This document shows positions 11,122-22,160 of a stretch of DNA of 64,000 nt, piece after piece (position 1 is the first letter of the stretch; each line of letters opens with the position of its first letter). The notes beneath the pieces were generated by a model, which saw only the letters and a list, made by a program, of their open reading frames with translations, did no database searches and had not been told where the DNA came from. The translations under genes and the position numbers were made by a program. This stretch comes from Effrenium voratum (taxonomy: Eukaryota; Sar; Dinophyceae; Suessiales; Symbiodiniaceae): the NCBI GenBank assembly GCA_963377175.1, contig CAUJNA010000502.1:586716-650715 (forward strand), given 5' to 3'.

Positions 11122-12867
11122 GAAGACCTTAGACTTTTCATCCTTGCATGGACTTCTGCACAGCATGGCTCAGCAAGCGGTGCCCCCCTACAATAATAGC
11201 ATTACCCAGAATAATAGCCAAGCCCTGCAGCCACTGGCCACCAAATTCCCAAACCCAAAGCTCTAATGAAACAATTCCAAAATCCCAAACTTCATCAGTA
11301 CAAAACTTGCAATCCCAAGTACTCAGCTTGTACTGAAGACCTTAGACTTTTCATCCTTGCATGGACTTCTGCACAGCAAGGCTCAGGACTTCTGCACAGC
11401 AAGGCTCAGCAAGCGGTGCCCCCCTACAATAATAGCATTACCCAGAATAATGGCCAAGCCCTGCAGCCACTGGTTGCCACATTCCCAAACCAAAAGCTCC
11501 AAACAATTCCAAGATCCCAAACTTCATCAGCACCAAAACTTGCAATCCCAAGTACTCAGCTTGTACTGAAGACCTTAGACTTTTCATCCTTGCATGGACT
11601 TCTGCACAGCAAGGCGCAGCAAGCGGCGCCCCCCTACAATAATAGCATTACCCAGAATAATAGCCAAGCCCTGCAGCCACTGGCCCCCAAATTCCCAAAC
11701 CCAAAGCTCGAATGAAACAATTCCAAAATCCCAAACTTCATCAGTACAAAACTTGCAATCTCAAGTACTCAGCTTGTACTGAAGACATTAGACTTTTCAT
11801 CCTTGCATGGACTTCTGCACAGCAAGGCTCAGCAAGCGGCGCCCCCCCTACAATAATAGCAGTACCCAGAATAGTGGCCAAGCCCTGCAACCACTGGCCC
11901 ACAAATTCCCAAACCCAAAGCTCCAAACAATTCCAAAATCCCAAACTTCACCAGCACCAAAACTTGCAATCCCAAGTACTCAGCTTGTACTGAAGACCTT
12001 AGACTTTTCATCCTTGCATGGACTTCTGCACAGCATGGCTCAGCAAGCGGCGCCCCCCTACAATAATAGCATTACCCAGAATAATGGCCAAGCCCTGCAG
12101 CCACTGGTTCCCACATTCCCAAACCAAAAGCTCCAAACAATTCCAAAATCCAATACTCAGAACTATGCTTAGATTTTCTGTTTCCCAAAGTACTCAGCTT
12201 GTACTGAAGACATTAGACTTTTCATCTTGCATGGACTTCTTTGCACAGCAAGGCCCAGAAGCGGCGCCCCCTTCAATAAATTGAGCATTTACCAGAATTA
12301 ATAGCCAATCTGCAGCCACTGGCCCCAAATTCAAAACCAAGCTCTAATGAAAACAAATTTTCCAAATCCCAAACTTTCATCAGTTAAAAAACTTGCCATT
12401 CCCAAGTACTCAGCTTGTTTATGAAGACATTGACTTTTATTGTTTTGTTTTTTTGTTTTTTCATTGGTTTGCAGGACTTCTGCCCAGCAAAGGCTCAGAA
12501 AGCGGGCCACCTACAATAATTAGCAGTACCCGAATAGTGGGCAGCCCTGCAACCACTGGCCCCCAAATTCCCAAACCCAAAGCTCTAATGAAACAATTCC
12601 AAAATCCAAAACTTCACCAGCACCAAAACTTGCAATCCCAAGTACTCAGCTTGTACTGAAGACCTTAGACTTTTCATCCTTGCATGGACTTCTGCACAGC
12701 ATGGCTCAGCAAGCGGTGCCCCCCTACAATAATAGCAGTACCCAGAATAATAGCCAAGCCCTGCAGCCACTGGCCCCCAAATTCCCAAACCCAAAGCTCT
12801 AAACAATTCCAAAATCACAAACTTCATCAGCACCAAAACTTGCAATCCCAAGTACTCAGCTTGTACT
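11122..12867 (+). repeat. Tandem array of 211-235 bp units (satellite 1)
   Basis: Unit starts, marked by GAAGAC(C/A)TTAGACTTTTCATC or a decayed form, fall at about 11122, 11335, 11568, 11781, 11992, 12206, 12423 and 12658. Most steps are 211-217 bp. The 233-bp step contains a short internal duplication of GGACTTCTGCACAGCAAGGC. The units at 12206-12658 carry many small insertions and a T-rich insertion and are much more eroded than the others. The array ends where TCAGCTTGTACT joins the first unit of satellite 2. Confidence 0.85.
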
Positions 12868-15230
12868 CTACAGTTCCTCCAGCAAACCATCAAAGCTACA
12901 ACCCTACAATGCCAAGCAGCACCCCTCAAATCTACAGCTGGCCAGCCCTTCAGCAGGCCTCAGCCTCTGCAGGCAATTCACCAGCTGCATGATCTCCATG
13001 CAAACTACAGTGTCTCAAGCAAAACTCTTCAAATCTACAGTGTCTCAAGCAAAACTCTTCAAATCTACACTCCTTCAAACATGTTCCACCTACTACATGT
13101 GTGAAGTCTACATTGTCCCCAACCAACCCCTTGAAGCCTACAGCCCCTTGTGCCCCTTGCAAGCCAGCACCTCTACAGACACTTCCTCCTCCACATCTTG
13201 GGCCTCCAGTTCTTCACCAGCCTGCATGGCAAGAAGCCTTCACACCCACAGCCCTCCATGCAAACTACAAAATCTCAAGCAAAACCTTCAAACCTACAGC
13301 CCTTTAAACCCTTCAATCCTATCACCCTTGATGTGTCCTACCTACAGTTCCTCCAGCAAACCATCAAAGCTACAACCCTACAATGCCAAGCAGCACCCCT
13401 CAAATCTACAGCTGGCCAGCCCTTCAGCAGGCCTCAGCCTCTGCAGGCAATTCACCAGCTGCATGATCTTCAGCATCTTCCACCTGCATGGCCAGGACAT
13501 TTCAGACAGACAACTCCATGCAAACTACAGTGTCTCAAGCAAAACTCTTCAAATCTACAGTGTCTCAAGCAAAACTCTTCAAATCTACACTCCTTCAAAC
13601 ATGTTCCACCTACTACATGTGTCAAGTCTACATTGTCCCCAACCAACCCCTTGAAGCCTACAGCCCCTTGTGCCCCTTGCAAGCCAGCACCTCTACAGAC
13701 ACTTCCTCCTCCACATCTTGGGCCTCCAGTTCTTCACCAGCCTGCATGGCAAGAAGCCTTCACACCCACAGCCCTCCATGCAAACTACAATATCTCAAGC
13801 AAAACCTTCAAACCTACAGCCCTTTAAACCCTTCAATCCTATCACCCTTGATGTGTCCTACCTACAGTTCCTCCAGCAAACCATCAAAGCTACAACCCTA
13901 CAATGCCAAGCAGCACCCCTCAAATCTACAGCTGGCCAGCCCTTCAGCAGGCCTCAGCCTCTGCAGGCAATTCACCAGCTGCATGATCTTCAGCATCTTC
14001 CACCTGCATGGCCAGGACATTTCAGACAGACAACTCCATGCAAACTACAGTGTCTCAAGCAAAACTCTTCAAATCTACAGTGTCTCAAGCAAAACTCTTC
14101 AAATCTACACTCCTTCAAACATGTTCCACCTACTACATGTGTCAAGTCTACATTGTCCCCAACCAACCCCTTGAAGCCTACAGCCCCTTGTGCCCCTTGC
14201 AAGCCAGCACCTCTACAGACACTTCCTCCTCCACATCTTGGGCCTCCAGTTCTTCACCAGCCTGCATGGCAAGAAGCCTTCACACCCACAGCCCTCCATG
14301 CAAACTACAATGTCTCAAGCAAAACCTTCAAACCTACAGCCCTTTAAACCCTTCAATCCTATCACCCTTGATGTGTCCTACCTACAGTTCCTCCAGCAAA
14401 CCATCAAAGCTACAACCCTACAATGCCAAGCAGCACCCCTCAAATCTACAGCTGGCCAGCCCTTCAGCAGGCCTCAGCCTCTGCAGGCAATTCACCAGCT
14501 GCATGATCTTCAGCATCTTCCACCTGCATGGCCAGGACATTTCAGACAGACAACTCCATGCAAACTACAGTGTCTCAAGCAAAACTCTTCAAATCTACAG
14601 TGTCTCAAGCAAAACTCTTCAAATCTACACTCCTTCAAACATGTTCCACCTACTACATGTGTCAAGTCTACATTGTCCCCAACCAACCCCTTGAAGCCTA
14701 CAGCCCCTTGTGCCCCTTGCAAGCCAGCACCTCTACAGTCCACATCTTGGGCCTCCAGTTCTTCACCAGCCTGCATGGCAAGAAGCCTTCACACCCACAG
14801 CCCTCCATGCAAACTACAATGTCTCAAGCAAAACCTTCAAACCTACAGCCCTTTAAACCCTTCAATCCTATCACCCTTGATGTGTCTACCTACAGTTCCT
14901 CCAGCAAACCATCAAAGCTACAACCCTACAATGCCAAGCAGCACCCCTCAAATCTACAGCTGGCCAGCCCTTCAGCAGGCCTCAGCCTCTGCAGGCAATT
15001 CACCAGCTGCATGATCTTCAGCATCTTCCACCTGCATGGCCAGGACCCTTCAGACAGACAACTCCATGCAAACTACAGTGTCTCAAGCAAAACTCTTCAA
15101 ATCTACACTCCTTCAAACATGTTCCACCTACTACATGTGTCAAGTCTACATTGTCCCCAACCAACCCCTTGAAGCCTACAGCCCTTTAAACCCTTCAATC
15201 CTATCACCCTTGATGTGTCCTACCTGCAGC
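12868..15230 (+). repeat. Tandem array of 520-bp units (satellite 2)
   Basis: Unit starts (CTACAGTTCCTCCAGCAAAC) fall at 12868, 13342, 13862, 14382 and 14890, with a truncated end near 15222. Two steps are exactly 520 bp and those copies differ at only a few positions. The first unit lacks about 46 bp, the fourth about 12 bp, and the last about 190 bp. Each unit contains a 30-bp direct repeat, present once only in the last unit. Because 520 is not a multiple of three, the frame rotates from unit to unit, which argues against a repeat protein. Confidence 0.9.
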
Positions 15231-15793
15231 TCCTCCAGCAAACCATCAAAGCTACAACCCTACAGTTCTGCAAATCTACAGCCCTTCAGCCAAAAAATGT
15301 TTTACCTACATTGTCTGGCAAACTCTTCACACCTACAACCACCTGCCACACACACAGCCCAGCCCTTCAGCAGGCCTGAGCCTCTGCACCAGCAGGAAGC
15401 TCGCCAGCTGCACGATCTTCAACATCTTCCACCTGCATGGCCAGAACCCTTCAGACAGCCAAGCCCTCCAAGCAAGCTACAGTATCTCAAGCAAACCCTC
15501 AAATCTAAAACCCTTCATGCCAAGAAGTGGTCTACCTACAATGGCTCCAGTCAAACTCTTTAATCCTAGCTCAAACGCTACACCACTAAAAACAAATGCT
15601 ACACCACTGAAAACAGGCAAGGCTTCATCCATGCAGGGCTGCACCAATTCACACCTACACATGGCCAACTTTAGATCCTTCATGCCGAGGTTGTTCACAC
15701 AGTGCTCATTTTTCCTTGCAAGTCTCCAAGTCGGCCTCCAATGGCTGCAAAAAATCTACAAAAAGCCTAGTCCGCAGCTACACCTGTCTGCAG
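15231..15793. other. Diverged tail of satellite 2
   Basis: This part continues the vocabulary of satellite 2 (CTACAG, CTTCAAACC, AGCCCTTCAGCAGGCC) without clear unit boundaries, and includes a small duplication CTACACCACT(A/G)AAAACA near 15588-15615. I see no gene. Confidence 0.5.
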
Positions 15794-16487
15794 CTAAACC
15801 TGAAGAGCCAGCGCTTCCTGCAGTCCTACATTTGGAACCTGCGGAGCCGAGATCTGCTGCTCCTGCATGCTGCCCGCCAAGGACCTCAACTCCTGCATGC
15901 GCTCCAGGATCTGGTCACTCAAGACCCAGATGACTCCACCTGCAGGCTCCTGCAAGTGCTGGTTTGCTTCCTGCAGGAGCACCGGCAGCACCGTCTGAGG
16001 CCTCCAGCCTGCCCACCTGCAGAGCCTCATATTGTTCAGTGTGTCCACCGCTTCCTGCACCGCCTCTGCATCGCCCTCCAAGGAAGAGGCCCAGGCGTCG
16101 CGCAGCGCCCTGCACCACACTTCGATGCAAAGCAATGCGCGTCCTCCCTGCAGACCCTGCAGGCTCTGCACCAGCCCTCCAGGATGGGCCTGAGCTGGCG
16201 CTGCAGCCAGATAGCATTCTGGCTTCTGCTCCACTCCTGCATCGCGCGCTGCATGTGCCTGGCTGCATCGGCCACAAGGCCTGCAGTGCAAGCTCCATGG
16301 CTTTGCACGCAGTCTCCATTGAGCCCTGCTGCGCCTTCAACTCCTGGCACAGCATCTCCAATGACTCCATTGGTGCTGCGATGGCCTGCAGCTGCTTCTT
16401 CAAGTCCTGCACCTCCTTCCTCATCTGCATGCCGACTCCAACTGCACCACAGGCTGCACCCAACAAGGCTGCAAGGAGAGCGATCAT
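15794..16487 (-). pseudogene. Possible decayed coiled-coil gene, three frames
   Basis: A minus-strand frame starting at 16487 encodes a hydrophobic, small-residue-rich start (M-I-A-L-L-A-A-L-L-G-A-A-C-G-A-V-G) followed by an amphipathic helix with K-E-V-Q-D-L-K-K-Q-L-Q. This suggests a membrane anchor plus coiled coil. From about 16280 similar helical composition continues in a second frame (A-R-H-M-Q-R-A-M-Q-E-W). From about 16140 it continues in a third (A-V-Q-E-A-V-D-T-L-N-N-M). Either there are unmarked introns, or the gene is broken by indels, or the helix-like appearance is a by-product of TGCAG-rich repeats read on this strand. No family is recognised. Confidence 0.35.
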
Positions 16488-16930
16488 GGCTCTGCACTGA
16501 ACTTGCTACAGCACCTGCAAAAGCTGCACAAAAAGGCTGCAGCGCACAACTGCAAACTTGTCTACAAGCCCTTCACCTAACATCTCCAAAAGCCCTACCC
16601 TGCTTGCTGCAGCCCGGCTCCCACCCAGCTGGCCTCCACATCTTCAGCTCCATCGTCTTCAGCCATGGCTACAACAGCTCCACAGCTGGCCCTGTAGCTA
16701 CACCACGCACTTTTGCTTCTGTTCTACAGCTGCTGCTTGCTACAAGTCTTGCTCCATGGCTGCACCCATTGCCTGCTCCAGTGCTTGCACTGCTTCAGCC
16801 CAGCCCCTTGCACACAAGAAACACCACCCCTACAATAATAACACCCCTCACATTAATGGTTAGCAACACAAACCAGCTGCCAGGCCTACACTACCCCCTA
16901 CAATAATAAAACCCCCTCAGAATAAATGCC

Positions 16931-17281
16931 ATCTACAAACCAGAATTCCACAAAAAAACTGCACCTTCAATTTAATTTTAAATTGCCCTTCACTTTTCTT
17001 CTTTCTTGTCTCTCTGCCTTCCCATCCCCCCCTCCCCCCTTCCACCCCCCCACAATTTGGACCCAGGCTTGTTGTAGGGGGGGGGGGGGGGGACCGGGGG
17101 CCCCCTATTAATCAAGAGCAAAGATTAATGTGAACCCCGGATTAAGCAGAACCCCTGCTTGATTTTGATCGGGGGGTGTCCCCTTTTTAGTGGGGATTCA
17201 GACCACTTTTGGAGGGAACACCCCCCTAATAACCTGGGTCAACATTAGACAGCGGGCGCTAAAAAAACCTAACAATGAGAA
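16931..17281. other. Pyrimidine-rich tract and poly-G run, no gene
   Basis: A C/T-rich stretch near 16980-17050 is followed by a G run at about 17077-17092. No open frame of interest. Confidence 0.6.
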
Positions 17282-17395
17282 CAGGGATCCAAATATTATA
17301 CACCTGAACATTGCCTTGCAAATGGTGGTGTCCCTTTATTTTGGTGGAGAAAGCCATGTTTCAAATGGGCAAACTGTATCTTTTAAGGAGCCCTG
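17282..17395 (+). mobile_element. MITE-like element, family H, 114 bp
   Basis: Same length as, and closely similar to, 48559-48672. Ends are CAGGGATCC and GGAGCCCTG, an imperfect inverted repeat. The inside shares TGAACATTGCCTTG, AAATGGTGGT and AAGCCATGTTTCAAATGGGC with the other copy. No clear target duplication is seen here. Confidence 0.7.
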
Positions 17396-17447
17396 GGGAA
17401 TGATTGACAATATTGTACTAATGATAAACCTTGATAATCGTGACACA

Positions 17448-17583
17448 TACTGTGGATGGACGAAATCCATTTCGCATCACCGTTCAGAAACCCTGGAATG
17501 ATGATTCCGCCTTCAAATAGCAACAAACCACGGTTTCAACCACGGTGCCAAAGTGGCACGACCGGAGATCGTCCATCCACAGT
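17448..17583 (+). mobile_element. MITE-like element, family F, both ends present
   Basis: Left end TACTGTGGATGGACGAAATC, right end GATCGTCCATCCACAGT, forming an inverted repeat. The interior has a further inverted pair around AACC(A)CGG. Length about 136 bp. Confidence 0.7.
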
Positions 17584-18067
17584 CGGGTAGGAGTCAGGAA
17601 TAACCGCACATTCCAACTGGTTCATGACCTGCCACGCGTGTCACCAAGACCCTAGGGTTTAGCCCCCATTAAAAGAAAGGTTGACAAAATTTGGATGACA
17701 ATCCTTAGGTAAATCATGGGGGTTATATGAACCCCATTGTTTTAATGGTTTGATTTCCCTGGGAAGAGCTTCATGCAAATGACTCATGGGCCCACTTGCC
17801 ACTTGCCTGGGCCAACCATGGACTTGGGGGCTCCAAGTTCGATATCCAGAATTCCCACCTTGCTCGGGAAGTTTGCGTCCGGCACTGTCTGGCAACCTGC
17901 ATTTGCTGAAGTCCCCTGGGCAAGAATCAATTAATCCAGTAGTGATCGCTTCCCGTTAAAACCACCCCCCCCCAAAAAACAAAAACAAAAAACAAATCAC
18001 ATCTTCATTCATAGCCAATGGAAGGCGCCCCCTTCCGCGTCCGCCCGCCCCATTGTTCCCCGGCCGT

Positions 18068-18165
18068 CCTCGCAGCTCCTGCGGCGCTGCTCCGCCGCCT
18101 CGGCGGCGGCCATCAAAGCGCCGCAGGCCAGCGAGTGCTCCGTCTGCAGCTCCGTCAGCCTCCCG
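18068..18165 (-). CDS. BRAP-like exon, coiled-coil part
   Basis: After a minus-strand AG (18167-18166) an open frame encodes G-R-L-T-E-L-Q-T-E-H-S-L-A-C-G-A-L-M, then A-E-A-A-E-Q-R-R-R-S-C-E-D. The spacing of L-T-x-E-L, an acidic pair and a Cys about seven residues later resembles the C-terminal coiled coil of BRAP. The same frame stays open on both sides for some distance, so the exon limits are uncertain. A GA dinucleotide could serve as the donor at the 3' end. The assignment depends on position downstream of the UBP exons and on weak similarity, so it is tentative. Confidence 0.4.
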
Positions 18166-19405
18166 CTGCGAGTGCCGGTCGCCGGAGCGGAGCGGCGGAG
18201 CGAGCGTCGGCTTTGGCGTCGGTCGCATGGAGCTCCGGGGGAGGTTTCTTGTTTGGTTTGTGGACCCCACAAAATGGGGGGGGGTCCCGCAAAAAAGGTG
18301 TGGATGGTGGTTTTTGGGGACACGCAAAAAAAAAAAACGGGACCCTGAAAGAAGACTTGTGTTGTGTTTTTATGGACCCCAGAAAACTGGACCCTCAACA
18401 AAGACGTGGTGTTGTGGACCCAAAAAGCAGGACCCTCAACAAAGACGTTTGTTTCTTTTGAATGGACCTAAATAAAGACACATCTATAAGAGCCACAGAG
18501 CAATGCTTGGGGAGCCCGCGCGAGCTCGCTTGTGGCGTACTGCAACTTGAAGGGAATCCACGGTCGGGAGAAAAACAACATCAGCCCACATCGGCTGTTT
18601 CCCTGTAATTAGTGCTCGGATATGTATGTAGGTGTGTATGCAATGCAGCGCAATGCGCGGAATGGAATGCAACGTAATGTACTCCCACCAGGAAAGATAC
18701 ACAAGAAACATAATGGTAAAGGCTGGGGGCTGCCTTGATTCAGCTTGGAATGGACCCATCCACTATACTCCTTCGAGTTAGTGGACCACACCCCTTTAGG
18801 AGAGTTGGTCGACCTCCATGGAATGTGTCAAACCCGGCATGTTTGTGTTGAGCGGATTTCAATAAAATTATAAAGGGAAAGGACTCTAAAGCCACCCATC
18901 CGGCGAGGGAGCTGGCGGTCGTAGCGCGAGAGCTGATGGTCCAGCTGTGAGGACAAGATGGCGTCCAACTCCTCGTCAGCCATTTGTGGGGCACACCGGG
19001 GGAAACCAACCAGGGGTCCATCATTCCAAACCAGCTGGCGGTTTTCTTTTTGGGAGAGAGGAGGGTCCGTCATGTCGAGCCAACTTGTCGTGTTTTGCGT
19101 TGTTCGGTTGTTTTTTGGTTTGGGGGTGGAGCAACAAAGTCGGGAAAGTAAAAGTAAAAATGCTTTGCCAAAAGGCAACAATAAATACATAGGGCCTTAG
19201 GGCAAGGACCAAACATTGAACAAAACTACCGCGCAGCCAAACCATTACTTTTCGGAGAGTCGGGATTGTGGACGTGGAAAAACTGGCGGTGGAAAGAACC
19301 TTCTTTTGAGGAGCGACCAAAGCCGGCTTTTGGTTCCAAGATGGTTACTAAGGTGTACATAGGCCAATAATCCTTGTTCAGCCAGGTATGGTAGGATCCA
19401 CTATT

Positions 19406-19515
19406 CTGGCTGTGGGTCAAAACCCTGCACCCCTGGTGAACATCAGAATAGGTGGCAACTGGATGTTCATCCACCCCAAAATGGAGCCATAGGTTATGAC
19501 CCCATGGCCAAATGG
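19406..19515. mobile_element. MITE-like element, family D copy
   Basis: Left end CTGGCTGTGGGTCAAAACCC, right end close to TTATGACCCCATGGCCA, an imperfect inverted repeat. The interior is partly self-complementary (GGTGAACATC / GATGTTCATCC). Confidence 0.55.
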
Positions 19516-19626
19516 CCAGGTGTGGACCTGCGAATTTGCTGCTCCGGTCCTATGGCCGTTTAGGTAGGCCGATTTTCCTTCAGCCAGGTATAGGACCCAC
19601 TCAAATGGCCAGCGGGCGTGCAACTT

Positions 19627-19766
19627 GCTGCGGAGACTCCATGGACAGCAGCTGCTCATTCCCCGGCGCCGTGGTGCCCGGCGCCTCCGGGCTCGGGCTC
19701 GACGGGATCGCCGAATCGATTTTGGGCCCGGGGTGCGGCGGGGCTCCCTGCGGCTCCCTTGGTGCT
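19627..19766 (-). CDS. Candidate proline-rich exon
   Basis: A sharply GC-rich island on the minus strand is open for about 46 codons, with A-P-R-E-P-Q-G-A-P-P-H-P-G-P-K-I-D-S and later G-N-E-Q-L-L-S-M-E-S-P-Q-Q. An AG lies just 5' of it. It falls between the UBP and coiled-coil pieces of the BRAP-like gene and could be a low-complexity linker of that protein, but its phase does not obviously match the neighbouring candidate exons. A second minus frame is also open, rich in Arg. Not recognised. Confidence 0.3.
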
Positions 19767-20014
19767 TCGCTGCCATAATTAAAACCCGGGATTAAAATGG
19801 TCGTAATCCCAGAACCAGGCTTCAAGAATTAAGAAGGCGGCCGCCATTTATGGTTGGGATTGTCCCTTACTAACCTGCATCTACCCAGGTTTTGATTGTG
19901 CCTCGCTTGTGAATACCTCGCCGAGGGATTCTCCCAGCTTGAGACCTACCGGCCTGAATTCAGTTGAAGGTCTCACTCGCCATTGGGAAAAAAACTGACT
20001 AACATGATGATACG

Positions 20015-20085
20015 TCCCAACGGGAAAAGTTACCCGTGGTCAGTTGGGGGCCAGGAAGATTGATCAACCCCCCCATTTTTCAATA
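20015..20085 (+). mobile_element. Dispersed repeat, family J copy
   Basis: Shares the order AACGGGAAAAGTTACCCGT, GGTCA-TTGGGGG, then TTGATCAACCCCC with 33500-33570 and 49845-49925. Ends are not defined well enough to call terminal repeats. Confidence 0.5.
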
Positions 20086-20756
20086 AATTGGGACCAATTC
20101 CTCCAGTTTCTTGGTGTCCTTGTTGCATTTGCCATAGGGTTCCCCTGGACAGACCCATCTCTTCTGCCAGTTGTATCCCTCCACAGGTTGTTGGAGCACA
20201 CAAAAAGCAGGCGTCGCATCGTGCATCTTTGTTGAATAGCCGCTCCCCACAAGCTAAAGAAAGATCCAACCAAATGGGCAGGCGTTGACTTTTCTTGCAC
20301 GTCCAACCAAAACCAAGCAGGCCAAGATTTGTTGGTTGAAATTCAAGCGCCGATGTGTTAGTAGTCTTTTACTACCTATGCTCGAGGGGTAAAAAAAAAA
20401 CGGAACCAGGGGGTCTACAAAGAGAGGTACCAAATGGGTATGTGTCGAAATACCAGTCCCCCCAAAATGGTGTTGCTCTTGTTGGTCGCTCTTCAAAGAC
20501 TTAAAAAGGGTATCCTCAAAAACACCCATCTATGACTACTTTGAAACTTTAGAGGGAATTCCCTTGGCATCACAGAAAGTCCCTAAACCCAAGTCCTCAT
20601 AACCGTGTCCAAACACTGAGCGCCCTGCAATTCCTCCTTAAACATCACCCCACCATCAGGAAATTCTACTGGTGCACAAAAGGTGATGTCAAATATAGGG
20701 AAACCTGCCTTCAACTTCTCCCCCCCTCCCCCCCAAAAAACAAAAATCAAACACAC

Positions 20757-20864
20757 CTCCAGTAGAGAGGTTAGAATAAGGGCACCCTTTTTCTGTAGTC
20801 TATTTTAGTAGGGCAACCCTCCCCAAAAAAAGAAACGGTCAATGGGCACTACTGGGGGACCTAG
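20757..20864 (+). mobile_element. MITE-like element, family A copy
   Basis: Left end starts at CCTCCAGTAG (outer CTAGGT lost) and right end is CTACTGGGGGACCTAG. The interior carries the family signatures GAGGTTAGAATAAGG, TAGTCTATTTTAGTAGGG and AAAGAAACGGT. The left terminus touches a C/A-rich tract. Confidence 0.75.
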
Positions 20865-21103
20865 CCACCCATCCTGCTCCACCTTGGGTTTGTCCCGTTG
20901 GCCACTGGGAACAGCAGTGGCCATTTTACCCCGAGGATCGGACTATGATCTCTGGAGCTTCGATCAAGACTGCATATTCTCGGTTGCTTTCTGCTCCTCT
21001 GCTAAAAGTCTAACTAATAGTCTTTTGGTGGTTTAATGGAAAACCCGTTAGTTGGCAAAAAGTTAAAGTCCTAACATCCAAGCAAAATGCACCAAAGTAT
21101 TTA

Positions 21104-21205
21104 GGGAGACCTGGAAATAAAAGGGTAACCCTTTGCGACCTTCACTAAAAATGAAGCAGAACCGTGGACCAAAAGGTCAAAAGGTCGACTCGCTTTGGGC
21201 AAGTC
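21104..21205 (+). mobile_element. MITE-like element, family B copy
   Basis: Contains AAAAGGGTAACCCTTTG, then ATGGACC-like and CCAAAAGGTCAAAAGGTCGA blocks and the right end CTTTGGGCAAGT. The left terminal repeat is eroded. Orientation as in the other family B copies. Confidence 0.55.
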
Positions 21206-21519
21206 ATGCAATCATGAATTTGTGTCTTTAGGCCACCCAAAGCGGATTTCGGATTTCCCCTTGGTTTTCCCTCCACTACAAAAAGGGGTACCAAACACGA
21301 CAAAAACAAACACCTGTACCAAACCGCAGAATGGATCGACACCAACAAAAGGTTGCGCAACTCACACCTTAAAGCGAGACGAGGCCATGTCCAAGCAAAC
21401 GACCCTGGCGCGAGAGATGCAGGGAATGAGAATTGGAATGACCCCGACATACACCATCCAATTGGTTCCTAGGGCTTCCTTTCTTCGGGGATCAAAATTC
21501 ATTCCATTTCTCCTTCCCC

Positions 21520-21656
21520 CATTTGGCTGTGGGTCAAAGCAATGGGATCCCGTTTTGGGGGTGTTCGGTGAATTCACCACCCATCTTCGGACCTATTTTT
21601 GTGGTTGGATTGAGTCGGATGTTTGGGGGCTAACCGATTTGGTGTTTGACCCATGG
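21520..21656. mobile_element. MITE-like element, family D copy, opposite orientation
   Basis: Ends ATTTGGCTGTGGGTCAAAG and TTTGACCCATGG. The interior TTTTGGGGGTGTTCGGTGAA and TTCACCACCCA is the reverse complement of the block at 62605-62650, so family D occurs in both orientations. Confidence 0.5.
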
Positions 21657-21695
21657 AGATCCACTATGATCCACTTCTCCTTCCCTGCCACCCAC

Positions 21696-21826
21696 CAAGC
21701 GCATCCGCTCCGAAGCTCGCCTTGGAGGTCTCGGAGCCGATGGCCGGCGCGGGCAGCGCCAGCTCGAACCTCCGCCCCGAGGCCGCAGCCTGCTGCACCA
21801 GCCTCGAGACGATGTTCGCCGGGAGT
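21696..21826 (-). CDS. Candidate BRAP-like exon, post-UBP segment
   Basis: The minus strand shows AG (21828-21827), a 131-bp open stretch, then GTGGGT at 21695. In one frame it reads N-I-V-S-R-L-V-Q-Q-A-A-A-S-G-R-R-F-E-L-A, then a Pro/Ala-rich end. R-L-V followed by a small basic segment and F-E-L resembles the segment just after the UBP finger of BRAP (R-L-V-x-S-K-x-D-G-K-x-V). The start phase does not fit the preceding exon candidate unless its donor is placed differently or another exon intervenes. Six to ten bases 5' of the AG lies the end of a family A element. Confidence 0.4.
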
Positions 21827-21835
21827 CTGTGAGTA

Positions 21836-21955
21836 TAGGTCCTCCAGTCTTGGAGGTTAGACTAAGCATAACCCGACTTTTGTGGTCTGTAGTCTATTTT
21901 AGGGGAACCCACCCAGCCAAAAAAGGGGAGAGAAGGGCACTACTGCGGGACCTAG
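21836..21955 (+). mobile_element. MITE-like element, family A copy
   Basis: Left end TAGGTCCTCCAGT, right end CTACTGCGGGACCTAG. Signatures GGAGGTTAGACTAAG and CTGTAGTCTATTTTAGGGGAACC are present. It lies directly 5', on the minus strand, of the candidate exon at 21696-21826. Confidence 0.75.
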
Positions 21956-22041
21956 GTGAGTTGGAAGGTACCCTCCCGCCAATGGAACGTGCAAGATGTT
22001 TGGGGGGGTTCCTGGTTTTGACCATTGTTCTTTTTTAAAGG

Positions 22042-22160
22042 GATCAGGTGTATCACATGGAACCGTTCGACGTTTTGGGGGGGGGGGTGATGGTTTTGAC
22101 GATTTGCCTTTTAAGGGGACTCCCTGTCAGGTTCCATGTTAATTGGTGGGAGGGTATTTG
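22042..22160 (+). mobile_element. MITE-like element, family G copy
   Basis: Left CACATGGAACCGTTCGACG with a G run, right CAGGTTCCATGTTAATTGGT followed by GGGAGGGTA. The inverted ends match 25421-25533 and 29281-29384. Confidence 0.55.

Larger units (their letters stand above)
10130..16930. other. G-poor satellite domain with recurring CTGCA/CTACA words
   Basis: The plus strand is poor in G except in the words CTGCA(G) and is dense in CTACAG, CTTCAA and CTCCAG. The domain contains two adjacent tandem arrays (213-bp and 520-bp units). A motif of the form CCCCTACAATAATA followed by CACC and (C)AGAATAAT recurs near 10420, 10820, 10885, inside each 213-bp unit, and again near 16826 and 16893. It therefore marks both outer parts of the domain. 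Long reading frames on either strand follow from the low stop-codon content of the repeats rather than from coding. Confidence 0.6.

Noticed and set aside
12989..15172. Several plus-strand frames of 200-275 codons (Ser/Thr/Pro/Gln-rich) in the 520-bp array
   Set aside because: The unit length is not a multiple of three and all three frames are open in rotation, so they follow from the lack of stop triplets in the satellite.
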